Assembly: GCA_001692895.1 (NCBI GenBank) | Contig: KV748221.1 | Coordinates: 1,219,056-1,283,055, forward strand | Length of the DNA: 64,000 nt | Direction: 5' to 3' | From: Cenococcum geophilum 1.58 | Taxonomy: Eukaryota; Ascomycota; Dothideomycetes; Gloniales; Gloniaceae | In this document: piece by piece, positions 12,101-27,319 of the stretch | Layout: every line of letters begins with the position of its first letter | How positions within the stretch are numbered: position 1 is the stretch's first letter | Position numbers and translations under genes: made by a program | The notes under the pieces: model-generated | What the model was told of the DNA's origin: nothing | Seen by the model: the letters and a program-made list of their open reading frames with translations, nothing else | The model's database searches: none

Positions 12101-13950
12101 TATAGGTAAAAATCCATTTAATAGGTGCCGCTTCTAATACAATTATTATCTATAATAACTTCGACTACCTCTAATAAGTTTAGTATTAAACACTTAGGGA
12201 TACTAGGACGTTTTATTCGCGTATAACTAATAAGCTTATTTTTGGCGTATATATACCTAATAGTGGGCTTTAATAAAGTATGCTTTATATAGATATCCTA
12301 ATTAAGTTCTTAAATATTACAAAGGCTCTAGGTAATCTACAAAATGAGATATAAAAGCAGATCTTAACAGCTTTAATCTATAAAGCTATTATAAAAGCGT
12401 ACCCAGGCCTTAATATATTACTTAGCAAAAACCTACGGTTTAAACATCTATATATACCTACTATTAATATAATACCCGCTACGCGGACGTCTAGGCTTAA
12501 CCTAGAACCTATTATAACTAAAGAGGCTTTTATATCTAAAACCTATAGGGTACTAGACGATATCTTTCTCTATTAAATAAATCTATAACACACTAATAAA
12601 GTATTTAAGGAGTGACTGTTTCTAATCTATAGTAATTAAAAGACCGTAAAGCTTATTTAGTTGTGTTAGGGAGAACGTATTAAGTCAATATCCGCCTATA
12701 ATAGCCTATGTTAGGCTCTACCTATTCTAGCTCTTTGGCACCTAAAGCTAAACTACCTATATATAGTTATACGGTATCACTATAGTGGCGAGCAATTAGC
12801 CTAAAAGTACTCTATGCTATATACCTATATAAACCACCTAGGCTAAAGGAATATCCTAGCTAAGCGCGCGCTATTTTATTATATAGAGGAGCTAATTCTC
12901 TATAGCTTTAACGCTCGTATTATAGCGTTGCTCTATACTTAAATTAAGGACTCCTGTAATACTAAGTCGCCTATAAATATTAAGCGGTACCTTAAGAGTT
13001 TATCTCCGCAACGTTTATTAATAGTAGTTAAGGATATCCGCACAGCTATTTTCGGTTAAGAAGTCTCTTAAATAGCTAACTATACTAGCTAGCCTGCGGA
13101 ACCGCGGCAAAAGGGTTACCCTAAATAAACTAGCAGTGCTATATTCTTATAAATACTTCCTAAGCCTACTAATATAGAGTTTCTAACGCATGTCCGCTTC
13201 TTATAACTAGTAGAGATATATAAAGTCCTTAAGCACGCTATTAAGCTTGCGGATATCGGCCTGCTTAGCCGTATACTCCCCCGCATCTATATCTATTTCG
13301 TAGGTAGTTGGAATAAGAACTATCTACTAGAGATATTACGTTTTTTCTAGTTAACTTTAACAGATACCTATTCCCCTAAGCTCTAGTAAGCTATCCTAGT
13401 AAATAGTCTAGTAAATAACCGCGGCAAATAGAATAGTTACTACCTAATAGATCTTGATAATAAGTTACTTAATAGGGAGCTAAAGTAGCTTATACACGCT
13501 TATAGCAATTTAACGTTTAACCTAGACTCGCTCTTCCGCTAGAGTATTTATATAACTAATTATATAGGGCCACTACGTATAAAGTTTAAGATTATGTTTA
13601 GTAAACGGATGTCTACTTAATATACTATTAAATCTGCTACGGTGGATATTTAATCGCTTACTAATACAATTGCTATAGGCTCTATTATTCGCCATTAGGC
13701 ATAGCAAGTAAAGATAAAAGCGCCGCCTCTATTATAACTAGGTATTAAACGGCTTAATTAATCTACCCTTAACGAGTTTAATTTACGGCTAGGTAGTGAT
13801 CTTTCCGCCATATTTAATAAGCTTAATCTCTATAACGATAATAATAAGTTAAATGGCTTTATACTGCCTACCAACTTTGCTTAAACCTAGCTTTAACCTA
13901 TATATAAGCTGCTTAATAAGTAATATAAGATATTAGCTATAAGCTACTAC
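12100..13950 (+). pseudogene. DUF6589-like gene relic, RIP-degraded
   Basis: The plus-strand reading, broken by many TAG/TAA codons and probably some frame changes, shows the run of motifs I associate with the fungal DUF6589 family. They are LPILALWHLKLNYLY then RYHYSG (about 12720-12790), INHLG, EELILYSFNARI (about 12885-12920), HAIKLADIGLLSRILPRIY followed by FVGSWNKNYLLE (about 13235-13330), and LVNSLVNNRGK then YYLIDLDNKLLN (about 13400-13480). The function of this family is not known to me. In fungi it is patchily distributed and often in many copies, consistent with being a RIP target here. It converges on the RecQ-like relic at 14300-16700. The family name is from memory and needs a profile search. 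Confidence 0.6.
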
Positions 13951-14145
13951 TATAACCATTTAATATCTGCTATAGTTAGTAGCACTAGTACATATTCCTA
14001 AGTAATTAATATTATTAATTAATTAATCTATTTAGTTTCTGGGCCGCGCTTACTAGGGGTATAAGGTAGGAGGGGAAAAAAGGGTTGTCCTAATAGATAT
14101 TAGCTACTGTGGTTATAATATCCGCTTGGTGGATATAAGGTAAAC

Positions 14146-14240
14146 TTACCTAGTATTAGCTAACCCCGCCTAATATTAGCTAACCTCGCCTAATATTAGC
14201 TAACCTCGCCTAATATTAGCTAACCTCGCCTAATATTAGC
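14146..14240. repeat. 20-bp minisatellite between DUF6589-like and RecQ-like relics
   Basis: Four full units of TAACCTCGCCTAATATTAGC (14161-14240; the first has CCCC for CCTC) follow one partial unit. The unit repeats without spacers, so it is not a CRISPR array. It lies at the convergent 3' ends of the two relics. Confidence 0.92.
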
Positions 14241-14299
14241 CCGCTATATACTAATTGGCGTTGCCGTTAATTTCCTATAGTGCTCTTTATATACGTTTA

Positions 14300-16700
14300 C
14301 CTCTATTTAATCGCGCTAACCGCCTCTATAGTACTAATAAAGACGTATCTAACTGGTAGGTTGCTGGCGGTAGAGATATATCTAACGGCTGGTATAAGGG
14401 TAATAATAAAGTAGGAGCTGGAGACCTAAAAGTTAGCGAAGGTATAGGTATATCCTCTTTCTAAGTTATTAGCAAGAGGTCTATAGCTGACTGTTAACTA
14501 GCCTATAATATATTAGCGCTACGGCGAGGTGCTAATTACTACGGCGCTAATATTTTAAATCTCCTATCTAAAACCTGCGAAGCCTGTATAAGAGCTTGTG
14601 ATAAGCGCTTATCCGCAGTAGCGTGCTGCTCTAATACTTAGGAAAACCGCTCTGATATCTATATAATTAACCCAGAAGGACCTAAGAGTTGCCCTATTTT
14701 TTCCTATTTCTACTTTTATTCCTTATCTGCTAAAAGCTTAATAAGGGACGGAAGCTCCTTACTAAGGATATTAGGATCCCACTTAGGCATTACTTACCTT
14801 AATAATGCCGTATCTGGAACCTACCCTATGTTATAGAGGCGATAGAGCTACTTATCTAGTATAACGCAATTAACTATAGGCGTTTATAGTATATCCTAAT
14901 ACCTAGCCTCCGCCTATTATATAAACTACTTTTGTATATTGCTTAATATAGGCTCCCGGCGGGTTTTCGCGATATCCGTATTATGGCTAGTGTGGATATT
15001 ATACTCGCAATTTGTGAATATTATTAGGTTATAGTTACTATAACATAAGTCTTTACTAATAGTAGACTGTGGGTCTCTATAGTATATAAGTTATATCTTT
15101 TATAAGCATACCTAATCCTTATTAACTAGCCGCTATAGGGTGAACAGCAGTTTACTACGCAACTATACATTAGTTAACCGCTTCTTTAGGTATAGGGTTG
15201 GTATAATAAGCTCTTTAGGTAGGCGTACTATAGAACCACTAGGGCTTAACCTACGCTCGCTTCTTATATCTACTAACTGCTTAATACTAACTGACGCTAT
15301 AGATAAAGCATTACCTATAATATCCGCAGTCTCTGCGTTTTGTCGCCCGCGGATATTATTATACAGCGCGCTTACGCGAAGATCGCCTATACACTAAGGT
15401 TGTATATGCTTAGAACCACCTAATTTATTATAAGGACCCCGCTAGCGGCTCTTAACTATAAAGATTGCTTCGCCTAAAAGGCCTTCTTCTTAGCCTACCT
15501 GGCTAAACCGCAGTGTTAGTATATTATAGGATTTATAGCGAGGTATTTTATATTGGATTAAACGGTAGATATCTAGGATATCTATACTATATGCTACTGC
15601 ATCTAATATAACGAAAATTTAAATTCGAGACGTTGGGCGCGCGTATTCGGCGTATAAGTAGTCTTTATTAATATCCGCAAGCGTTATATAGTAGCTCTAA
15701 ACCGCTTCTCTAGCAATAGTAGTATTATAGCCGTAATAGATTAACCAGCTGCGAATAGTATCACAATAGGCAGCTATCCACTCCTTAAAATTAAAGAAGA
15801 TGATTATCTTTAGAATTAGCTGAAGTTGATTAAACTATTAGCGGTGTGCGGATATTAAGCGGCTTCTTAATTACTCGCCCTTTTCTTAGTTACTATTACT
15901 AGCAATATACAAATATACTAGAGTAGCAGCAATAGTAAAGTAAAGAGCTTAAAAGTCCTTCTTTTTTGGCGCGGTTATAACCCTCCGTATAATCTTTAGC
16001 TCTGGCCAATTAATTAGGGTTTTAATAACTTATATATTAGGTTTAAACCTAGCTAGCTTATATACAATCTAAAACGTAGAGGGGTCTAGCGTTGCGGTAT
16101 ATATAAACTAAGGCTTATTAACTAAGACCGAACGTACTTTAAAGAGTTATACGTACGCTATACGGAAGGTCTCTCCCTAATTAGCAAGTAGGTATACTTT
16201 ATTAACCACTATAAGGGCAATATAAGAACGAAATATTAGGTCTATTAGAACCTTATATAGCTTATTACTAACTAAAAGCTCTAGGGAGATAAGGATATAT
16301 GTGTAGCTGCCCGTACAGATATCCTTAATCAGCTTAGCGGATATTGTCTTCCCCTATATATAAACAGGTCAAATATAAGGTAGCTTTATAATCTTTTTTA
16401 CTTACTCTAACCTAATCGCGTTAAGTGGAAGAATAATAATAATAACTGCATTAGGTATGAGACATAGTAGTACTTACATTATTATACTCTTACTAAAAGA
16501 CGTCTTTGCCATAAGTATAAGATCTTACCGCTTAAATATTAGCACCCTTAGGGCCTTAAGCTGCTCCATATAACCGCGGTATAGATATATCTCCGTAATA
16601 GCTTTATTTAGCTTGCTTATTTAAAGCTAATAAAAGCTGTTTATAAGCTGGGGTAGCTCCCTTTATAGGCTATATAGCCATAGAGACCGCTAGGGATCCA
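14300..16700 (-). pseudogene. RecQ-like ATP-dependent DNA helicase relic, RIP-degraded
   Basis: The minus-strand reading follows superfamily 2 RecQ motifs in order. EQLKALRVLIFK comes before a degraded Walker A reading AKTSFSKSII, where T-G-x-GKS is expected (about 16.5 kb). LPLNAI (motif Ia) follows. ILISLELL precedes a DEAH box now reading NKVY (Asp to Asn, Glu to Lys, His to Tyr, all G:C to A:T changes). TATLDPSTF (motif III) is next (about 16.08 kb). Then come FFNFKEWIAAYCDTIRSWL, SIDILDIYRLIQYKIPR (motif V region) and LRFSQVG in the place of QRxGRxGR (about 15.8-15.5 kb). Every catalytic box is destroyed. RecQ genes of this kind are repeated near telomeres and in mobile cargo of several fungi; that link is an inference here. 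Confidence 0.8.
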
Positions 16701-17199
16701 TTTTAATGTAATCCCTAGCCTATTATATACTGCCAGCTTATTAATCTGCTTAACTAGCTTGTGGTTTATAACCTCTTTGCCTTATTTGCTTTAATAGAGG
16801 CATTAGTAGATAGTATTTAAAAGCAGTAAAGGGAGAGTAGAGGGTTAAATAAAGTTAGGGAGGACTTAAATACGTTATAATAGATAGATCTTAATAGGTT
16901 TTAATTATTAGATTATAGATATAATAGATAGAAAGTAGGTAGTTAAGATTAACGCGTCGTTAGTGCAAATATTACTAATTATTTACTTTAGCAAACCGCG
17001 TCACGGCTATTTTAAAATTAATATTAGGAACGGGAAGGCGGGGAGACTTCTTACGTAAACCATTCAATTCGCCGGAGCTTAGTATATAATTAATGAATTT
17101 TTCAAGCTGCCTAAACTTGTCGTAAGAATAAGAAGTGAATATCCGTAATATTTGCTATGCGGATATCGCGACGTGCGTTACAAACGTCGGCTAAAGTGT
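16700..17199. other. Edge of the left AT-rich block
   Basis: No gene was recognised. Base composition rises to normal GC between about 17.0 and 17.2 kb. An inverted pair AATATCCG / CGGATATC flanks the edge at about 17131-17166. Confidence 0.6.
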
Positions 17200-17279
17200 C
17201 TCAGACCTTACAGGGACAGATGGCCTAAACTGGTTTAGTGCCATCGGGCCGGATTTATCCGGCCTCCCTGTGGTCTGAG
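17200..17279. other. 80-nt perfect three-way-junction foldback
   Basis: The sequence pairs into three arms. The outer stem is 17200-17207 plus 17210-17215 with 17266-17279 (8 bp, a TT bulge, then 6 bp: CTCAGACC/GGTCTGAG and ACAGGG/CCCTGT). Hairpin 1 is 17219-17230 with 17233-17245 (12 bp, one bulged T, TG loop). Hairpin 2 is 17247-17254 with 17257-17264 (GGCCGGAT/ATCCGGCC, TT loop). All 34 pairs are Watson-Crick. It could be a structured RNA, a foldback/MITE-type transposon remnant or a boundary element; the sequence alone does not decide, and neither strand is favoured. Confidence 0.8.
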
Positions 17280-18534
17280 CATGCTGAGACAAGGAACGGT
17301 AAGGAATGCTGCAGCGAACGCTGACTGGACCGCCATTTTGCAAACTCTCAAGGCTGTCGCATGCACCTATAAAATATCTCTATGACGTGGTGGAGAAGCT
17401 ATTGGCGTGCTAGGGCTGCCCCTGTCGGTATGAGATATTGGGAAGTTAGTTGCATGAAGATAAAAAGGATTAGGTAAGTCTTTGAACTGATTCCTAGGTG
17501 CGAATGCCCGAGTATCTGGTCGTGCTTCGCTTTGCAGTCTAGACATTTCAGGCAGCCGTTGTAGGATGGATTCTAACCCTCGAGGGTGCAGATATATTCT
17601 GCAATATGATCAAAAATGCATCTTTCTTGAAGAGTTAAAAGAGGTGTGTGTGTGAGTGACGGAAACAAAAGTGGAAATCCGCTATTTTCTTACATCTGCC
17701 TCAGCTGGACCAGTTCGTTCTCGAGGCATTACCGAGCCTTTAAAGTCGTATTCAGTATTCGAAACGCGTCACAAGCCTGTATATATATGTAATTGAATCT
17801 ATAAGACTGAAATGCACGATAAATTGCAAATGTAATAAAGGTTGAAACGGCGGGCCGAAATTTGCATGCACGCTGGTTCTTTACAGAACAATGGAATGAT
17901 AGCTGATGATTGAACGTACCAAAGAGGCTCTGATTTGAAGAATATGGCGCTATATTAATCTTCGGCGAGTGCATCATGTATCGGGCGTCGAGGCTGTGAC
18001 ACGGGTCGACGAGTTTGTTTTGGAATCAACCCTGTCCCCGCCAACACCCAAAACGACACCCCACCTGAACCTTTTTACCTGCTCATAGCCTGTTCAACCG
18101 TCGCCCTCTACGGACCGGCTGTTCGCGCTCTCTCTCTGAACTTCTCGAAGGTAAAAGCTTTTGGCCACTCACCTCTGTAGGCAACAGGAGGCCGATCAAC
18201 GAAAACTTGGACCTATCGTGGCTCAGCAGTAGCCCTTGTTGACATCACGCGAATACCCACGGTTACCTACAGACTATTTATTTGATACCGCTTTTCACAA
18301 ACAGACCGACCCTACTGACGCAAGTCACACCGTTGCTACAAACGGCCATCTACCCTTCTCCCTTCTGCTTGGTACAACCAGCAAAGCCAAGGGCCAACGG
18401 ACTTGCGGCGCAAGCCAGGCGCGGCACTCTCAACGACATTCGTCCCCCCGGAAGGCCCGCCTACCGGCCGCTATTGTCGTCAAAGGATCTGCCGAGCGGA
18501 GTTTTCGCCGGACAGCTCCTAGCTAGCTATCATC
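17280..18534 (+). promoter_or_regulatory. Upstream region and probable 5' leader of protein kinase C
   Basis: About 1.25 kb lies between the AT-block edge and the kinase start codon. Short pyrimidine-rich tracts (TCTCTCTCT near 18130) resemble fungal core promoter or leader sequences. Two short overlapping upstream frames begin at 18236 and 18282, the second running past the kinase ATG to 18557. If the leader is transcribed from upstream of 18236 they could act as upstream ORFs. No other gene was recognised. Confidence 0.4.
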
Positions 18535-22569
<4,035 letters not shown>

Positions 22570-23475
22570 TCGCGCTCTTCGATACCTCTTCACCCAGCCA
22601 TACTTTTTATTTTCGGGACGCCTCTATGGTGCGGCGGCGCTTGGCTGCGCTAGAACCTTTGTATCTCGCTTCTTCTTCTCCTTCCTCTTCTATTTCTTCT
22701 CTTCTCTTTAATTGGCTTTTTCTTCTCCTCCTCATGCGGGCGCTTGGGGGCAGGCGTTGTTACCACTGTCGTTGAGGCCTGGTTTGCGTTTTTTTCCTCT
22801 TCCTCTTCTTCTCGCGTAGTGATGCCAGTGGAAAAGGGATGGGCTTGATGGAGTGGGGCGAGAAGGAGGTTTAGGAAGTGGTTTGGCGCGATGCGGGGGT
22901 TTAGGTTGTGTGAGCGCGGCGCGGTGGGGGAAGAGTCTGGGTTTGGCTGTTGTTGCTGTTGCTGTTGTTTCGATTACAGATGAAGCTAGGTTAGGGGATT
23001 GGAAGGGGAATGGAAGCGAATATGAATGGTGGGGAGGAAACGCGATATGACAGGGTGGGGATTGGCAAGGTGGATGGGAGGAAAACTGATATATCATAGA
23101 CGAGACGACCCAAGTTTATTCTTATCTCACATGTGGATCCTGCAGTTACTTGGTTCAGGCATTGATGTTTCCCTTCGCCTTAGTTAATCTTCTAAGAAAT
23201 AGCTTTGTTTGGACGGGTAAGTGCCCAAGTTTAATATACCGTCTATTCGGTTCTTCGTAAAGAGGAAAATTCAGGCAATGGGATGGATGGATGGATGGTG
23301 GAAGCAGCCGCTACTGCTGCTGCTCCAGCTAGATTTCCGGGGTTTGGCAAAATAGCTTTCTTTTTTTTCTTTTTCCTTAGACGCCATAAATGGCTCTATT
23401 TTAGATACCAGTAGATCATCCCTCTATCTTTCTCCATCTCTACCACCTCCTCCCTGCCACCTTCTCGCGCCATCG
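22570..23475. other. Intergenic region between PKC and the threonine synthase relic
   Basis: The two genes converge here. There is a polypyrimidine-rich 3' flank (about 22660-22730) and an ATGG tandem at about 23281-23298. I see no coding signal that resembles a protein family. Confidence 0.6.
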
Positions 23476-25343
23476 CTATGTCATCCCCTTATTCTCCGCC
23501 GCCGCTCGCTCGGCCTCCACCTCCGCAACCACAATGCGCCTCACGCCCTCCCAGCCCTCTCCTTTCTTCGCAACCGTAACCCGCCCCGGCTTATCTTCCA
23601 GCCCGCGGAACTCCTCCGGTAAGACGGCGTCGAAGCTAAAACCATACGCACCCTGCAACGCCATCTCAACCGCCCTGCTGAACTTCGCCGGGTGCGCAGT
23701 CGCAAGCGACACGTGGTGCGTCCTAGGCACCGGATTGCGAGCAGCGGAGCGCAGGGCGGCGGTGATGCCGACGGCGCTGTGCGGGTCGAGGGTGTATCCC
23801 GCGCCGGTGGTGCCGGCGGCTGCAGTCTGGGCCATCGCGGGGGACGGAGCATTGTAGACGGCGGAGGTGGTACTGAGGGTCTCTTCGTCGCTGACGCACT
23901 CGCTCTCGAAGTCGGCGCGGGCGGCAGCCACGATGGCCTCATCGACGGCGAAGCCGCCGTCAGTTTTGATGGCGGAGAGCCGGCTGCGGACGTGGGTGCC
24001 GGCGGTGGCGCGGCGCTCCGGGGTCGGGGTCGAGGGCGTGTTGCAGACGCTGTAGGCGAGGTACCAGAGGAGGCGCTCGAAGTTGGAGGATACGAGGATG
24101 TCCATAGCGGGGCTGAGCGTCTCTTTCACACCGTCTCCATGGGCCTGGGCACCGTCTTCCGGCAGCCCGCCTGCGGCATCCGCGCCGTGGAGTGCTTCTT
24201 CTTGTACTTCCCGCTCTGCCAGAAGCGGTGCAGGATGTCGTTTGCGTTGGTGGCGATGGCGAGTTTGGCGGAGGGAGGCATCCGCTTGGCGAAGTAGCCG
24301 GCGAGGATGTCCTAAATAGAAGCGTTAGTGATATATACCTATACCCTCTCGTAGGAGCTCGGATTTTAAAGGGGGGGTACTATTACGGGACTTACCCCCA
24401 AATTGCCTGTGGGCACGACGTAGCAGATTGTGGCGCCGGAGACAAAGGAGGGTGAGCGGATGGGTGAAGTAATAGGTTATTTGGGCAAGGATGCGGCTAA
24501 AATTTATAGAGTTTATGGCGGCGAGGCGGTGGGTTTTGTTAATTTTAGGGTCGGCGAAGAGGGCTTTGACGAAGTCTTGAGAGGTAATTAGCGACTTAGA
24601 GGGATGAAAGTAGGGAAGGGAGTGGGAATACCTGGCAGTCATCGAACGTGCCGTCTACGACGAGATTGTGCACATTCGCGTCCATGACCGTAGTCATCTG
24701 CGCCTCTTGTACAGGGCTAGCTTTGCCCTGGGGTGCATGATAAATACTGATACATCCTTCTTCCCTCTTAGACCGTATATAGCTGCTGAGCCAGTATCAC
24801 CACTTGTAGCTCTAATGACGGTCAAATGCTCCCTGTCTCTGCCAGTTTTCCCTGATTCCTTCTGACAAGGAAGTATTCGAAAAGATTTCCCAAGAATTGC
24901 AGAGCAACATCCTTGAATGCGAATGTGGGCCCATGGAAGAGTTCCAATAAATGTATATTTTTTTCTTTGTCCAGAGTCACAATGGGTGCAACTCCCGGAT
25001 CACGGAATGTTGAGTAGCTTCGTTTGATGAGGTCTTTTAGATCTGCGGAAGGTATTTCGGAAGGTAAAATGTAGAGGGAGAAGACCTCAAAGGCGAGTTC
25101 TTCGAAAGAAGTCTCCACTTGGAAGCCCAATCCTCTGGCAGGGAGGGTATCTATTCTGGAATGAAAAGACCGCCATCAGAAGCGAGTCCTTGAGAACAAC
25201 CTCTTCGAAGGAGAGCTACTCTCATTTCAGCCTTGGCCTAATTGGAGAGATATTGGTTTTCTAAGACAGATTACAATGCCACTAACATCGTAAGAGCCTC
25301 CTCGGGTGCTGGGGTAGCGCTGTGAAGCGGTATGTGAAGCCAT
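23476..25343 (-). pseudogene. Threonine synthase relic with several frameshifts and a stop
   Basis: Threonine synthase (PLP enzyme, phosphohomoserine to threonine; Thr4 family). Minus-strand order: start at 25343 (MASHTASQRYPSTRGGSYD), intron 25216-25286, SFEEVVLK, the PLP-lysine region HGPTFAFKD inside 24822-25130, ATSGDTGSAAIYGLRGKK, NVHNLVVDGTFDDCQ, an intron to about 24577, KINKTHRLAAINSIN, VVPTGN, an intron (about 24315-24390), DILAGYFAKRM, and an intact C-terminal part (24129-23476). The frame breaks near 25189, 25110, 24845, 24730, 24463 and 24200, a splice acceptor near 24577 needs one extra base, and codon TAG at 25151-25153 replaces Glu. Most breaks are single-base losses and are not RIP-like. 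The neighbours are intact, so decay is more likely than poor sequence, but error is possible. Confidence 0.85.
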
Positions 25344-25386
25344 TTTCGGTAAATGATTCATCCGCGGGTTCTGGAATGAAACGTCC

Positions 25387-25457
25387 AAGGGTTGGTGCGT
25401 TAAGTCGTGGCGGTCGGCGCTGCTAAATTCCGGCCACGATTTAGCGCACTAACCCTT
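25387..25457. repeat. Foldback (inverted-repeat) element upstream of the threonine synthase relic
   Basis: The 24-bp arms 25387-25410 and 25434-25457 are inverted with three mismatches, around a 23-bp loop. As RNA the mismatches would be G-U or A-C type. The outer ends read AAGGGTTGGTGCG and CGCACTAACCCTT. A second internal pairing (GCTAAAT/ATTTAGC, 25422-25428 and 25438-25444) is possible. It lies about 45 bp upstream of the start codon at 25343 and may be a MITE-like insertion. No clear target duplication was found. Confidence 0.75.
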
Positions 25458-26805
25458 AGTCTATTGTAGAGTGTAGGATAGCACAATAGTTTTATGCTGA
25501 TCGGTCAAAGCTGTAGTGCCCCACGGAGCCTTAGAGGGGACCGTGGGGAGTTGTCGAGGCTTCACGGACCATGCTCGGCCCTTGCAATTTTCTGCTCCGG
25601 TCCTCGGTCAAACTTTTTCTATTTCATTTTTTTCGGGCCTGGCTTCTCGCTTCTGCAATTAGCGCCTTGGCGCCTCCTACAAATACCCGTCGCACTCGCC
25701 CTTCTCTCTTTTTTTTCTTCAGTCGACTTTGTGAGTTCTACCCGTACCTCAATACTTTCCCCTGTCTACATTTGCTGACTGCTGCTCCCATAGACTTCAT
25801 AGAATCACTTCTATAGTAAACGTCCTCTTCTGAGTCTCCTACAAGAGCCACAGAATCTCCAACCTGGCTGATGAGCTTTATCCTCGATGTCCCAGAGTGA
25901 TACCTTATACTCTTGCTTCGGCGAGAGTGGTGATGATCTCTACCCAGCTCAGATCCTGACTTCGGTCGGTCTGACTGGGAGGACGTTGGGTGAAACCTGA
26001 CAGGCTGTTGGTAATAAACAATTGTTTGTGTGAGCATCTGGTAGGACTGGAGGGAGGATTGGATGGCCGGCTTGTCTATGACTGTAGCTATAATATTTGA
26101 TAATTTGCCTGATGCTTTTCATGCTCGCTGGTGCTGTGATTGACGATAGAATGTTATGTGAGTGATATTGTGTTTAACAACTTTGCCCACTCTTCATAGT
26201 TACCCGCCATACTGATAAAGTGTACCCTTCCAACGCGATATTGTGCTTCAAAGATGACATGATTTTTGCGCGCTGATTCTTGTGTTGGTCTTATTTAATA
26301 GTGCGGATGAGTCTTGGCGCAGCATGCTTGTATTCCCGCAGTTCTCTTTGGCAGGCTTCAGATCTATATCGGTAGCTAAGGTCCAAGCCAATTCAAAGAC
26401 ACCAGCTAGCCCAGTGCGCAGCTATCGAGGTTTTGATGCCATTTCCCTTCAAAACTACGTTACCTATGCTTTGGAGGGGACATTTTCCTGACCTGCTTCT
26501 ATGTTGACAACGCCTGCAATCCGTCTGTCTCACAGATGTAGCAATCTACCTCTATTTCCATCCTACGTGTTTTCCACGAGCATTATGTCTTACTCAACGG
26601 CACTTCGCAACTGTTTCTGTCGCCTACCAGTGTCTTACCCAACAGCCCATCAGTAGACAGACGTCGCTCCAATCCACAAGCCCAAGACAGCTACAGAACG
26701 ACAACGTGAAGTCCTGACAAACTCGCAATCCCAAAACAAAGCTACCAAACAACCATATAAAGCCTTGAAAAGTCCTTACGCTTCGGGTGGACATTAATTA
26801 GTTCG
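25458..26805. other. Intergenic region, nothing recognised
   Basis: Short open frames on both strands show no family resemblance. The longest (25738-26037 minus, 99 codons) has a plausible amino-acid mix but no recognisable motif, so I do not call it. Confidence 0.5.
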
Positions 26806-27162
26806 ATGAATTGGTGTAACTCAGATTTCCAAGATCCAGATTCACACTATCCTCGAAACCGCCAGAGACGCATTGCAGACCGGAACAAATCCAAGCAGCA
26901 AATTCAATTGCTTCAGCAGAACATAGCTGCTGCTGGTGATGATGCCGACCGGTTGTTCTTAAGATTCAAGTCGACTATTTGTGAAGAAGAATTACACTTC
27001 CTGGAAATAAAACAACCTTTCGACGTCGTGGATGAAGATCTATCTCAGCTCAGGGCAATATTGAGGAGGGCCCCCACTCAAAAGCTTTATTTGATCTGCG
27101 AGTCTGTGCAGCTTCTTGCTAGGGATTTCCGGAAATATCGTAAAGTCACAAGACTTTTCTGA
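26806..27162 (+). CDS. Hypothetical reading frame, possibly first exon
   Basis: This is an ATG-initiated frame of 118 codons rich in charged and helical residues (NKSKQQIQLLQQNIAAAGDD, then LRAILRRAPTQKLYLICESV). I recognise no family. It may form one gene with the reading frame at 27320-27736, but no splice that joins the two in frame was found: the obvious donor GTAAAG at 27141 has the wrong phase. It may equally be a decayed gene or chance. Function unknown. Confidence 0.3.
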   Translation: MNWCNSDFQDPDSHYPRNRQRRIADRNKSKQQIQLLQQNIAAAGDDADRLFLRFKSTICEEELHFLEIKQPFDVVDEDLSQLRAILRRAPTQKLYLICESVQLLARDFRKYRKVTRLF

Positions 27163-27319
27163 CTCCAAACTCACCGTAATGACAGGCTCTTCCGACAGAA
27201 AGTGATTTCTGCAAGTATTCCATCCATCATGTTCGCCGACTCTATCAATGGCTGTGCATCAACAATTAACTTACTTGAAGCAAGTACAAGAGGTACTGCT
27301 GTAGCGCAAATGCGCATAG

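Noticed and set aside
14146-14240. Possible CRISPR-like array
   Set aside because: The 20-bp units are contiguous with no spacers, in a eukaryotic genome: a minisatellite.
15140-15397. Plus-strand open frame of 85 codons in the RecQ region
   Set aside because: Opposite strand to the helicase relic; stops are scarce there because RIP-made TAG codons lie on the other strand.
23692-24297. Plus-strand open frame of 201 codons
   Set aside because: Antisense to the C-terminal part of the threonine synthase relic; Gly-rich with no family resemblance.
25738-26037. Minus-strand frame of 99 codons upstream of the threonine synthase relic
   Set aside because: Natural-looking composition but no motif, no splice support and no recognisable family.
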